Notes under the pieces: model-generated | What the model was told of the DNA's origin: nothing | Database searches by the model: none | What the model saw: the letters and a program-made list of their open reading frames with translations, nothing else | Source of the DNA: Rarobacter incanus | GTDB lineage: Bacteria > Actinomycetota > Actinomycetes > Actinomycetales > Cellulomonadaceae | Length of the DNA stretch: 64,000 nucleotides | Assembly (NCBI RefSeq): GCF_006715765.1 | Contig: NZ_VFNV01000001.1 | Coordinates: 2,294,001-2,358,000, forward strand | Direction: 5' to 3' | Position numbers and translations under genes: made by a program | In this document: one piece after another, positions 42,801 through 50,065 of the stretch | How positions within the stretch are numbered: position 1 is the first letter of the stretch | Layout: every line of letters begins with the position of its first letter

Positions 42801-44257
42801 CCAGGACGATCACCCTCGGCCTGCTGGACGACCCCGCGACCCAGTCGCAGCCGCCGTGGGCCTGGGATCTTTCGGATCCGCGCCCCACATTCGTCATCGG
42901 CGGACCCGGCTCCGGCAAGACGTCGTTGCTGCACACGGTCGTTGCCGCGGTGGGCAGGTACTCGATGTCCGAACTCAACGGCGCATGGTCGGGGCCCGCC
43001 GTACAGGTCCACATTCTCGACGCCGTCGGCGACATCGACCCAGATTGCGGGGACGTGCCCGTGGTGGTCAACCTCATTCGCGGAACCGACCGCGAAAGGC
43101 TCGGGCTGGCCTTGCAGGAGATCGCGGCACTGGCCGGTGAGCGACGAAACGGCCGGGACACCGCGAACGAACCCCCGGTTATCGTGCTGGTGAACGGGAT
43201 CGACGTCCTGGCGCGCCTATACGAACGCGACATGATCGGCACGTTGGGGACGCTTGCCGGAGAAATAGCGCGGGCGGGGGCGCTCGGAATCCACCTGTTG
43301 GCTACGGCGGCCTCGCTCAGTGAGATTCCGCACGACCTGCGGGCGGACGGACCCGTGATTGTCCGCATCGGGGTTGGCGCCGACGGCGTCACGCGCTCCC
43401 CGGGAGCCATCAACGCCGACCCGGAGCGGGGGAGCGCGCAGGTGGAGGGCAGGATCGCAATCGATGCGAAGCCACGATGCGAGGGACAAGAGGTGGAAGA
43501 CGCGCACGGCTTTCGCCGGCTTGCGGCCCGCATTGCCGCGGCGGGCGTGGTACGACCCGGCCGTCCGGTGGTTGCCCTGCCCGCGGCGATCGCGCTGAGC
43601 GAGGTCACGCGCCCGGATTCGCCGCGCCCGGATTCGCCTCGCGCGGCCCCGGTCGTCGGCATCGCCGCAGGCACTCTTCGACCCGTGGCCGTCGAATGGG
43701 ACCGCGGTGTGCGAGTCACCGGCGGTGTGCAAGCGGGAAAGACGACGGCCGCGCTCACGCTGCTCTACGGGGCGATACTGGCACGCAGCGTACGCGCCCC
43801 GCTGGTTGTGGCACCGGATTCGCGGGCGGCCGAAGTCGTGCCGCCTGCCGTCGCCGCGGTCAGCGAAATCATCACGGGCGCATCGCAGTGTGCGGACCTC
43901 TTGCGCGATGCGGCACAAGACGCACGCACCGACCGGCTCGCGTGGGACGCCGTCGTCGTGCTGGAGGCCGCCGGATTCGGTGCGGGCGATACCGAAGGCA
44001 TTATCGCGGGGGTGTGCGCGGCTGCGACACGAAACCGGATTCCGGTCGTCATCGAATCAGACGAGACGGAACTGGGACGATGCTGGTCGCTCCTTGACTA
44101 CGCCCGCACGCTGCCGAATCGGCTCATAATGAACCCCACCGCGGATGAGGCGGCAGCGCTCGAGGTCGAACGGTGGTCCTTGGCCCCGGTTGCGGGCCGG
44201 GCCATAATCAGCACCGCCCGTGCCGCACGCGTCGTGCAGGTAGCGCTACCGATGTAG
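39881..44257 (+). CDS. EssC/EccC-like type VII secretion ATPase with three FtsK/SpoIIIE domains
   Basis: 1,458 residues. Residues 1-230 resemble the FHA-like/ubiquitin-like N-terminus of EssC (MRWELRDAQRW, TLAAAGIRSGASIRLLPVSA). Two membrane helices follow at about 241-285 and a coiled coil at about 285-335. FLTLRLG near 353 is typical of this family. ATPase 1 is intact: Walker A GTTGSGKS (673-680), LIDFKGGATF, Walker B VIVIDEFAAL (Asp779-Glu780). ATPase 2 has Walker A GGPGSGKT (1007-1014) but VLVNGID as Walker B; ATPase 3 has GGVQAGKT (1281-1288) and no acidic Walker B. A GTG at 39872 is an alternative start. It faces the WXG100-like operon. Confidence 0.88.
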   Translation: MRWELRDAQRWLVILECDSNATVGMIAHTIAGAIRGVIGPALEPMTLCMSDTGAPPWRPVAPAMTLAAAGIRSGASIRLLPVSAVRVADMSPAPWAMMRVRTSTGATAAAPLVTVPAEIGRGWPCDLRVLDGAVPRRALAIEPAGRHHQGHLTHCQVSDPSGSWTRIVPVPGSFTARGLTCEIASAPGGRVATAGGPFAATGCRNDLFEAILPAPDVHPLPPPPRAHTPAAEPAPASSFAMGSLAVSVGIPACAGIVLWAATGQTAMLSMTALSLAIGLGTMAEQWWRTRRELRLHDREHARALAAAKQDAAAAHATYVAALDAAVPDAAAAAAEIAARGSRIWCRQPGNAKFLTLRLGYAAGGGSGEAAAEGREAAERLAAAEGRAGVGPSDTAGPTESASLTGRVLLVNLREKPVLGVCGVREDALALARAAIVQLIAFHSPSHVRVMACVPGSHGADWRWLAWLPHVRPGDGLTDSDDDDGVVRMQDAVEREIASRLADRGNRPEAESTWPAVVIALAWPKSSHVARWAQVARTGGSVGVHVIWVAAAADSLPPATSQFVEMIPAAHFVDAETGLRCPLRACDSLDAVAAEAAARSLAPCRDGSGHATATELAHRVGLVAALGSWATDPAGVASRWSDPPAGLTCPIGLAPAASATISLVRDGPHALVGGTTGSGKSEFLQAWVLALAANYSPRDVTFLLIDFKGGATFARAAQLPHVVGVVTDLSDALVMRVLVSLRAEIRHREQVLAHWGCADVGALRALRPAVVLPPLVIVIDEFAALVTEVPDFIEGIIDIARRGRSLGIHLILATQRPAGVVSDNVRANTSIKVCLRVASAEDSIDVIGVDAAYRLPKQFPGRAFLKIGAEPAYMCQSAYAGEPASSEGPRPMPTLCNAPGFARAPDDFDDRNCVDARRRDAAGDVAARPSNQLEQVTAAIAQAALAAGEMPPRRPWLDPLPAVVRLAEIEHLLEPRTITLGLLDDPATQSQPPWAWDLSDPRPTFVIGGPGSGKTSLLHTVVAAVGRYSMSELNGAWSGPAVQVHILDAVGDIDPDCGDVPVVVNLIRGTDRERLGLALQEIAALAGERRNGRDTANEPPVIVLVNGIDVLARLYERDMIGTLGTLAGEIARAGALGIHLLATAASLSEIPHDLRADGPVIVRIGVGADGVTRSPGAINADPERGSAQVEGRIAIDAKPRCEGQEVEDAHGFRRLAARIAAAGVVRPGRPVVALPAAIALSEVTRPDSPRPDSPRAAPVVGIAAGTLRPVAVEWDRGVRVTGGVQAGKTTAALTLLYGAILARSVRAPLVVAPDSRAAEVVPPAVAAVSEIITGASQCADLLRDAAQDARTDRLAWDAVVVLEAAGFGAGDTEGIIAGVCAAATRNRIPVVIESDETELGRCWSLLDYARTLPNRLIMNPTADEAAALEVERWSLAPVAGRAIISTARAARVVQVALPM

Positions 44258-44260
44258 TAG

Positions 44261-44285
44261 GTTGCGCCGCGGCTTGCGGCGCAAC
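44261..44285 (+). terminator. Hairpin after the EssC-like gene
   Basis: GTTGCGCCGC pairs perfectly with GCGGCGCAAC around GGCTT, starting four bases after the stop codon. It separates the two convergent halves of the type VII locus. No T run. Confidence 0.6.
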
Positions 44286-44356
44286 AGGTACGCGCACAAG
44301 GGATTCGGGGAATCCGCTCGGCGATCTGAAGCGGGCCGGGCCGCCCCGCAACATTG

Positions 44357-46132
44357 CTACTGCGCCGAGCGATCGCGCACGGCAACGTGATCGTGGAACA
44401 CCACCTGGTCACTGCCGTTGGAAAGGAAATCGTCGACGCCCGCGGGAGTGGACCCCTCATTGGCTCTGGCGGTGCGCGCATAGTCCAACGCGCTGTGGCC
44501 ACCCGTGGCACCGATGATGGTCGTCCGCCCTGGGCCACAGGGATTGCTTGCGAGGTCGAGGCGAGGCACGGCCACATCGCCAGCATTCTCGAAACTGGTG
44601 ACCGTAGTCGCCCGCGGAATCTCGATGCGACCGATGGGAGATCCCGCGGTCACGACGTGTTGGATCTTGAAATCGTTCTGGTAGTTCCGCGCGAAGGCCG
44701 CTGCCGTGATGCCGCCCTGGCTGAACCCGGCAACCATGACGCGGGCGCTGGCGGGATCCTGACCATACCGCGATATGGTGTCGCGGAGCGCGCTGTGCGC
44801 CGCCCGCAGCAATCCCGAATCGCCCTGCGCCATGATCGAGATATTCGAAGCCAGATCATTGGGCACGCGTGAGGTGGAATACCAGTCCTTTGTGCTCGGA
44901 ATAATCACGGTGAAAACGGGCGGCTCGCTCTGCCTGACGGCGACCCTAATGACGCTCCGATCGGTTCGTCCCATCGCGTCGATCTCGCCCGCGTTGGCGA
45001 GCAGATCGGATATGGATCGGAACCGCTGGTAGTCCGCCGCTGCGCCGGAAGCACTTGCCCTCTTGCGGAACTCTTGCGCCCGCTCGCGCATTTGTCTTTG
45101 CTCAAAGGCAGTGGGCACGATCATGCGAACTTTGGTGCTATCCCATCCGGCGGCCGACCACGCGCGCTGCAGGCTCCCAACGATGGTGCGATACGACGCG
45201 GCGCCCTCGGTCGGCAGCAGCGCGCCGGTAACACGCTCGATCTCCTGCGGGGTGAGGCGGCGTCGGCCTGTGCCGGTGCGCCACGCGGTGGCGATGTCCT
45301 GCGGTATTCCAACCCACGAGGAGAACCCCCCGCCTCGCGCCTGCCACAACGCGGATGCGCCCTGCCACGTATCGCGCGCGGCGAGCCCCGCGGAAGTAAC
45401 GATTCCCGCGCCGAAGGCAATGATTGCGCCGCCGGATGCGGTGATGACCGACGTGTGCCACTGGGCGAGGTTTGCGCCCGCGCCCAGCACAACGCCCGCG
45501 GCAGCGCGCGGCACCGCCAGCCCGTCCGCATTGATCCGCAGCACCATGGTCCCCGCCCCGACAGCGGTAGTGACGTGAGTGCGCACCAACGACGTAAGCG
45601 AAGCGGCGGACGCGGCAAGCACCTCATCCGCGGCGCTCAGATCACTTCCTATCCGTGACCACCCGGCGGCCAGGGTGGAACTCGCGGCCACGACGACTAG
45701 CAAGGTGGCGCTTGTCGAGTGACTTGCCGCCACGATTCGTGCTCCGGTGACCGGCGAGAACGGTACCGAGGAGACGATCTGCGGGTCAAGCGCTATTGCG
45801 GATACAAGTTTCTGCGCACTTCGCAGAGCGGTGCCCAGACTGTCTATGAGCCTGCGTGCCGACTCGATGTGGGCGCGATCGACGGCGATATCCGTCATCG
45901 CCGTCCGCGCGCGTTCGACGGCGGAGCCAACGGTATTGCGGTATTCCTGGGCCGTCTGGGTGGCCTGTGCGGAGACGTGACCGGTCACCCTCTGGGGCAG
46001 TTCGGTGAGGCGGTCGACCGGGGAATCGCGGGCGAGCTCGCGCGCGCCCCCGGTTCGCACGGCGTCCAGCGGCGCTTTGACGACGACGTCGACCGCGAGG
46101 TCCTTGTCGATTCCCCCGTCCTCACGCGACAT
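44357..46132 (-). CDS. Candidate type VII effector with C-terminal lipase-like alpha/beta hydrolase domain
   Basis: 591 residues. Residues 1-110 are helical and charged (ELARDSPVDRLTELPQRVTG, SAVERARTAMTDIAVDRA). Residues about 135-265 are Ala/Gly/Val-rich and weakly hydrophobic, as in pore or linker regions. The C-terminal third has a lipase-type elbow AGFSQGG with Ser471, a candidate acid in ENAGDVAVP, and His546 in TGGHSALDYA. There is no signal peptide, so export would need a dedicated system such as the EssC-like ATPase opposite. Lipase toxins carried by type VII systems are known (TslA of Staphylococcus aureus). Substrate and toxicity are unproven. Confidence 0.7.
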   Translation of the reverse strand: MSREDGGIDKDLAVDVVVKAPLDAVRTGGARELARDSPVDRLTELPQRVTGHVSAQATQTAQEYRNTVGSAVERARTAMTDIAVDRAHIESARRLIDSLGTALRSAQKLVSAIALDPQIVSSVPFSPVTGARIVAASHSTSATLLVVVAASSTLAAGWSRIGSDLSAADEVLAASAASLTSLVRTHVTTAVGAGTMVLRINADGLAVPRAAAGVVLGAGANLAQWHTSVITASGGAIIAFGAGIVTSAGLAARDTWQGASALWQARGGGFSSWVGIPQDIATAWRTGTGRRRLTPQEIERVTGALLPTEGAASYRTIVGSLQRAWSAAGWDSTKVRMIVPTAFEQRQMRERAQEFRKRASASGAAADYQRFRSISDLLANAGEIDAMGRTDRSVIRVAVRQSEPPVFTVIIPSTKDWYSTSRVPNDLASNISIMAQGDSGLLRAAHSALRDTISRYGQDPASARVMVAGFSQGGITAAAFARNYQNDFKIQHVVTAGSPIGRIEIPRATTVTSFENAGDVAVPRLDLASNPCGPGRTTIIGATGGHSALDYARTARANEGSTPAGVDDFLSNGSDQVVFHDHVAVRDRSAQ

Positions 46133-46196
46133 CGATTCTCACCCCGCGTCTCCCGCTGTACCCCGCAGTCGGACGGTCCCCTGATTCGCCCACGGC

Positions 46197-47078
46197 CTAC
46201 ATCTCCTCGATGACGATGGCGGCCGCGTGCGCCAGTGCCTGCGCGGGATCACATGCCGGGTGGATCGATAGCATCATTGGCTCCGGGCTTCGCGACTCAA
46301 CTGGGCCGTCGAAGTCGGTCGCGAGCGCAATCTCATACGGTGCCGACTTCGTCATTGTCACCCAACTTCCGTCATGTTGGTAGAACAGCAGCATCAGCGT
46401 CGCTGCGTCCCGGACGGAATCAGTGATCAGGCACCGCGCGAAGTAGGCGGTGCCTTGGACCTGCCTCGCGAATTCCTCCGCGTCGGCGCGCACGGTTTCG
46501 CCCTGGGGTGGGGTTGCCTCGGCGCGGCCGGCCAGCACGCCCGACGCCGTGGCGATCTGCGAAGTCGGACCCCAGGCGCGCCCCATCGCGAATGCGAGCG
46601 CAGACGCGGACGGTGCCCTGGGCATGAAATGCGCCGGCCGCGCCCGGGACGGGGACTGGCCCTCGGGGCCAGCGACCTCCACCGCATCGGCGAATGCGCT
46701 GCCTACGCCGTCCCGGAGGGCGCATCGCGCCACGGCAGACAACTGGGGCGAAAGCGACTCGACGTATGCCATCGCTGTTGGTGATGACCAGATCCTCTCG
46801 CTCGCCCAGGCAAGAGGGGTCGGTTCCAGGCAGCAGGCACTTCGATCGGAGCCCAGCGGCTCGCACGCGTGGAGGGGATCGTCACCTGTGCGCCGCCGCG
46901 AGATCCCGCCGGCGCACAGGGCATCGACGACGTCCTTGTCCCAACTAAGCGCCGGCGGGTTGCACGTGTTGGGATCGTCGGGGGAGAGCCCGCACCCAAG
47001 CGCGGGAACCATCTCCTTGAGGTGACTGCTCACACTCGCGGTGAGATCGAACCCTGCGTTCGCGCAAGCCGCAGTCAT
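46197..47078 (-). CDS. Unknown protein in the type VII operon, ten Cys
   Basis: 293 residues from MTAACANAGFDLTAS; the ATG overlaps the previous stop (ATGA). Family not recognised. It contains ten Cys, most in the first 120 residues (including a CC pair in RSACCLEPTPLAW), which hints at disulfides or metal binding. SLSPQLSAVARCALRDGVGS and ADAEEFARQVQGTAYFARCL are helical. The C-terminus (MMLSIHPACDPAQALAHAAA) has no signal or membrane segment. Its place between the helical partner and the lipase-like gene suggests a chaperone, adaptor or immunity role; none can be chosen from sequence. Confidence 0.7.
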   Translation of the reverse strand: MTAACANAGFDLTASVSSHLKEMVPALGCGLSPDDPNTCNPPALSWDKDVVDALCAGGISRRRTGDDPLHACEPLGSDRSACCLEPTPLAWASERIWSSPTAMAYVESLSPQLSAVARCALRDGVGSAFADAVEVAGPEGQSPSRARPAHFMPRAPSASALAFAMGRAWGPTSQIATASGVLAGRAEATPPQGETVRADAEEFARQVQGTAYFARCLITDSVRDAATLMLLFYQHDGSWVTMTKSAPYEIALATDFDGPVESRSPEPMMLSIHPACDPAQALAHAAAIVIEEM

Positions 47079-47638
47079 AGCAGCCCCCGCAGCAGTGAGG
47101 GGACGGTGAGCCAATGCGCCGATCCGGCGCGCGGTATGTCCTGCAACCGGCTAACGATTTTCGCGGCGTTGTCAACGGCCGCGCTCGATATCGGTGTGCC
47201 GCGGTGCTCCAGGTAACGCACGGTGACCGTTGCGGCACCCGCGGGCCCGCCGCCGATCAGCGTCATCGCCGGCACGACCTGATCGCGCGCAACCCTGGTG
47301 ACGACCGTGCGGGCGGATCTGGATATATCGAGCGCTTGTTCCAAAACCTGGCGCGTGCGTCGCTCGATCGCCGCCACCTGCTGTTGGGCGGCAGCAACCC
47401 GGGCGCGGTGCTCCCCGATCTGGTGGGCAAGGTGCTCCAGATCTGCCGCGGCCGCACCCGCCTGCCTGTTCAGGGCGATCGCGTGGGCGCGCGCAACGGG
47501 CCCGCACACGCGCGGCAGTTCACCGGACTGCACCGCATTCACGGTCGCTGCGGCGCGACTGCGGAGTTCTAATGCCTGGATTGTGAGCTGTTGTTGCAGG
47601 CGCGCTAGCGCCGCCGGGTCGGGGACCATCGCTCTCAC
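47075..47638 (-). CDS. Helical protein in the type VII operon
   Basis: 187 residues. The GTG start overlaps the WXG100-like stop (GTGA). Residues 5-110 are almost entirely alpha-helical with heptad-like Ala/Leu spacing (ALARLQQQLTIQALELRSRA; HRARVAAAQQQVAAIERRTR), a likely helical hairpin that could pair with the WXG100-like protein. Residues 125-160 include a Gly/Ala-rich turn. Small helical partners encoded between the WXG100 gene and the toxin are usual for type VII effectors. No family is recognised. Confidence 0.68.
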   Translation of the reverse strand: MRAMVPDPAALARLQQQLTIQALELRSRAAATVNAVQSGELPRVCGPVARAHAIALNRQAGAAAADLEHLAHQIGEHRARVAAAQQQVAAIERRTRQVLEQALDISRSARTVVTRVARDQVVPAMTLIGGGPAGAATVTVRYLEHRGTPISSAAVDNAAKIVSRLQDIPRAGSAHWLTVPSLLRGLL

Positions 47639-47934
47639 CGCGCCAATTTGGCGGCCAACTGACGGTCCACGTCTGTGAGCGTCGCGGCTGTCTTGTCCAA
47701 GAACTCGGCGAGCCCGTCCAGTGCGGTTACCGTGGTCCGCGCTCCGCGGGCAAAGTCTTGGTAATACGAGTTGAAGGCGACCGAGGTCTTATCGGTGACA
47801 AACCCGCTGGACACCAGGCCGGCGATTTCGCGTTGCAGGGCATCGATTCGCTGGACGATTTCTTCGCGTCCCCGCCGCAGCGAACCGGCTTGTTTGGCAA
47901 GCTCTGCGTACGACACTTTCATGTGTTGTGCCAT
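47635..47934 (-). CDS. WXG100-like (ESAT-6-like) protein lacking Trp
   Basis: 99 residues, the size of WXG100 proteins. Two amphipathic helices (residues about 8-40 and 52-97) flank a turn at LVSSGFVTDKTS. The turn is where the WXG motif should lie, but it reads SSG and the protein has no Trp at all. SYYQDFARGARTTVTALDGL in the second helix fits the family. A canonical YxxxD/E export signal is not seen near the end (ATLTDVDRQLAAKLAR). GAAGGGAA precedes the ATG at about 9 bases. It is the first gene of a four-gene coupled operon. Confidence 0.75.
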   Translation of the reverse strand: MAQHMKVSYAELAKQAGSLRRGREEIVQRIDALQREIAGLVSSGFVTDKTSVAFNSYYQDFARGARTTVTALDGLAEFLDKTAATLTDVDRQLAAKLAR

Positions 47935-48012
47935 GATCCGTATTCCCTTCCCGCCGGCCCCAGCGGCCGGCTATAGGAATGAAAATACGGCCCGCAGCGC
48001 GTTCCCGATCAG

Positions 48013-48021
48013 TTATCCACA
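48013..48021 (+). promoter_or_regulatory. DnaA-box 9-mer upstream of the WXG100-like operon
   Basis: A perfect TTATCCACA, 79 bp upstream of the WXG100-like start and 47 bp from the end of the aldo/keto reductase gene. Confidence 0.5.
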
Positions 48022-48067
48022 GGCAGGAGGCAAGGAAGATGCGAGCGGCTGTTCCGCTGGGGTGCGT

Positions 48068-49054
48068 TCAGAACAGCGCGATGGGCGCGGGGGCGGGAAA
48101 TATCCCATCGATGGCCGCCAGGACATCGCTGCTCAGCGGGTGGACCGCCAGCGCGTTCTGTCTCACCTGGTCCGGGCGGGTGGCGCCCGCAATCACCGAG
48201 GTCACTGGCCGCTGTGCCGCCAACCAGCTAATGGCCAACTCCAGCGGTGAGAGCCCGGCGCCGTCCGCCAGCCCGAAGAACTGCTCCAACTGATCCCAGG
48301 GGGCGCTCGTCATTAGTGAACTCTTGCGACCCGCCAGGCGGGTGCCCGCCGGCGCCGCGGCATCGCGCCGGTACTTTCCCGTCAAGAGTCCGTTGGCGAG
48401 CGGGAAGTAGGGCAGCACGCCGAGGCCCAGGTCCACCGCCGCCGGCAGCACCTCGAGCTCCGCACGCCGGTCAAGGAGGTTGAAGTGGTTTTGCGAGGAA
48501 ACGAATCGGGTCACACCGAGTTCGCGGGCGACATAGTGCGCCTGCGATATTTGCCAGCCTGCGCGGTTTGAATGGCCGATGTAACGCACCTTGCCCGCGC
48601 GGACGGCGTCGTCGAGCGCGCTGAGCGTCTCATCGATCGGGGTGAGCGGGTCCGGGGTGTGGAACTGGTAGAGGTCGATGTAGTCCGTTTGGAGGCGCTT
48701 GAGCGAGGCGTCCAGGGCGGCCGTGATGTACCGGCGCGACCCCCGGGCGCCCGGCACCGCGGCTTCCGCCTCCATGTCCATGCCGAATTTGGTTGCCAGG
48801 ACAATGTGGCCGCGCCGCCCGCGCAGCGCCCTACCCAGCAGGCGTTCGCTTTCGCCGTTGCGTGTGCCGTAAATGTCGGCGGTGTCGAAAAGTGTTATCC
48901 CGGCATCGATCGCAGCGTGCACGACGGCGTCGGTGCCGGCCTGATCCGCGGTCGCGGTGCCCGCGGAACCGAAGTTGTTGCAGCCAAGCCCGACGACTGA
49001 CACGGTGAGTCCGCTGCGCCCGAGCTGCCGGGTGGTGGGTGTTGACGAAGTCAT
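48068..49054 (-). CDS. Aldo/keto reductase
   Basis: 328 residues, TIM-barrel NADPH-dependent oxidoreductase. The catalytic tetrad is complete: Asp in LFDTADIYG near residue 54, Tyr in that same segment, Lys in LATKFGMD near 85, and His in YQFHTPDPLTP near 129. SSQNHFNLLDRRAE near 187 and SVIAGATRPDQVRQN near 293 (coenzyme phosphate site) complete it. Physiological carbonyl substrate unknown. It is divergent from the methyltransferase. Confidence 0.93.
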   Translation of the reverse strand: MTSSTPTTRQLGRSGLTVSVVGLGCNNFGSAGTATADQAGTDAVVHAAIDAGITLFDTADIYGTRNGESERLLGRALRGRRGHIVLATKFGMDMEAEAAVPGARGSRRYITAALDASLKRLQTDYIDLYQFHTPDPLTPIDETLSALDDAVRAGKVRYIGHSNRAGWQISQAHYVARELGVTRFVSSQNHFNLLDRRAELEVLPAAVDLGLGVLPYFPLANGLLTGKYRRDAAAPAGTRLAGRKSSLMTSAPWDQLEQFFGLADGAGLSPLELAISWLAAQRPVTSVIAGATRPDQVRQNALAVHPLSSDVLAAIDGIFPAPAPIALF

Positions 49055-49156
49055 AGCCTCCGACGCTACGCTGGCCGATCGAGATTATGCAACCAGTTTG
49101 CGCCAATATGTGAGATAGGGGTCTCGGATGTTGAGCCGCGCCCGTACTATCGAACC

Positions 49157-50008
49157 ATGTCGACCGACGCGCCCCTGCCCCCCGCTGCGCACGCCAATCT
49201 GGCGCAGGAATCGGAGTCCTACACTCACGGACATGCCGAATCCGTGCTGCGGTCCCATCGCTGGCGCACCGCGGAAAACTCGGCGCGCTATCTTCGCGAT
49301 CGATTGGCACCGGGCATGAGCCTGCTCGACGTTGGCTGCGGCCCGGGCACGCTCACGGTGGATCTGGCTCGCATCGTATCGCCAGGGCGCGTCGTCGGCG
49401 TCGACGCGGCGCAGGCGGTACTCGAAGCAGCCCGCGAACACGCCGCGCGCGAGGACGTGCCGGTCGACTTCGAGGCGGCCAACGTCTACGAGTTGCCCTT
49501 CGCCGACGCGCAGTTCGACGTCGTGCACGTGCACCAGCTCTTGCAACACCTCTCCGACCCCGTCGCGGCGATCAGGGAACTGCGCCGGGTCGTCAAGCCC
49601 GGTGGCATCGTGGCCGCACGCGAATCCGATTACGGTGCCATGACCTGGTTCCCGCAGTACGCAGGGCTGACGGAGTGGAATCTGCTGTATCACGAGGTCA
49701 CTGCCGCGCACGGGTTCGAGGCGGACGCGGGTCGCCGGCTCCTCGGGTGGTTCTTGCAGGCCGGATACGCGCCCGCACAGCTCACGCCTTCGTCCTCGAC
49801 CTGGTGCTATGCGACCCCCGCCCTGCGCGAATGGTGGGGCGATCTGTGGGCGCAGCGCTGCCTAGAGTCGAATTTCGCGATTCAGGCGCGCGAAGCGGGT
49901 CTTGCCGATGATGTGGCGCTCGAAGCGCTTGCGCACGATTGGCACCGTTGGGCGGCCGACGACGCCGGATGGTTTTCCGTGTTGCACGGCGAAGTAATCG
50001 CCCAATAG
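49157..50008 (+). CDS. SAM-dependent methyltransferase (UbiE/type 11)
   Basis: 283 residues. SAM motif I is LLDVGCGPGTLTVDLARIV near residue 55, motif post-I VGVDAAQAVLEAA near 80, and DVVHVHQLLQHLSDPVAAIR near 121 is the motif II/III region. RRVVKPGGIVAARESDYG near 142 closes the fold. The C-terminal 110 residues resemble small-molecule methyltransferases acting on lipids or natural products. Substrate unknown. ATG 49157 is chosen since the acidic start MSTDAPLPP continues directly into the domain. Confidence 0.9.
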   Translation: MSTDAPLPPAAHANLAQESESYTHGHAESVLRSHRWRTAENSARYLRDRLAPGMSLLDVGCGPGTLTVDLARIVSPGRVVGVDAAQAVLEAAREHAAREDVPVDFEAANVYELPFADAQFDVVHVHQLLQHLSDPVAAIRELRRVVKPGGIVAARESDYGAMTWFPQYAGLTEWNLLYHEVTAAHGFEADAGRRLLGWFLQAGYAPAQLTPSSSTWCYATPALREWWGDLWAQRCLESNFAIQAREAGLADDVALEALAHDWHRWAADDAGWFSVLHGEVIAQ

Positions 50009-50017
50009 TTATCCACA
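50009..50017 (+). promoter_or_regulatory. DnaA-box 9-mer between methyltransferase and FAH genes
   Basis: A perfect TTATCCACA directly after the methyltransferase stop and 49 bp upstream of the FAH-family start. Confidence 0.5.
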
Positions 50018-50065
50018 CTGACCTATTCGCCCGGCAACGATGGTTCGGGTCGCTAGAGTTAGCGC

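Noticed and set aside
44357-47934. ESX (type VIIa) locus with EccB/EccD/MycP
   Set aside because: Only an EssC/EccC-like ATPase and a WXG100-like protein are present; no mycosin or EccB/D/E sequence is seen.
39812-48067. Prophage or integrated plasmid origin for the type VII locus
   Set aside because: No integrase, transposase, att-like repeats or phage genes are visible at either edge.
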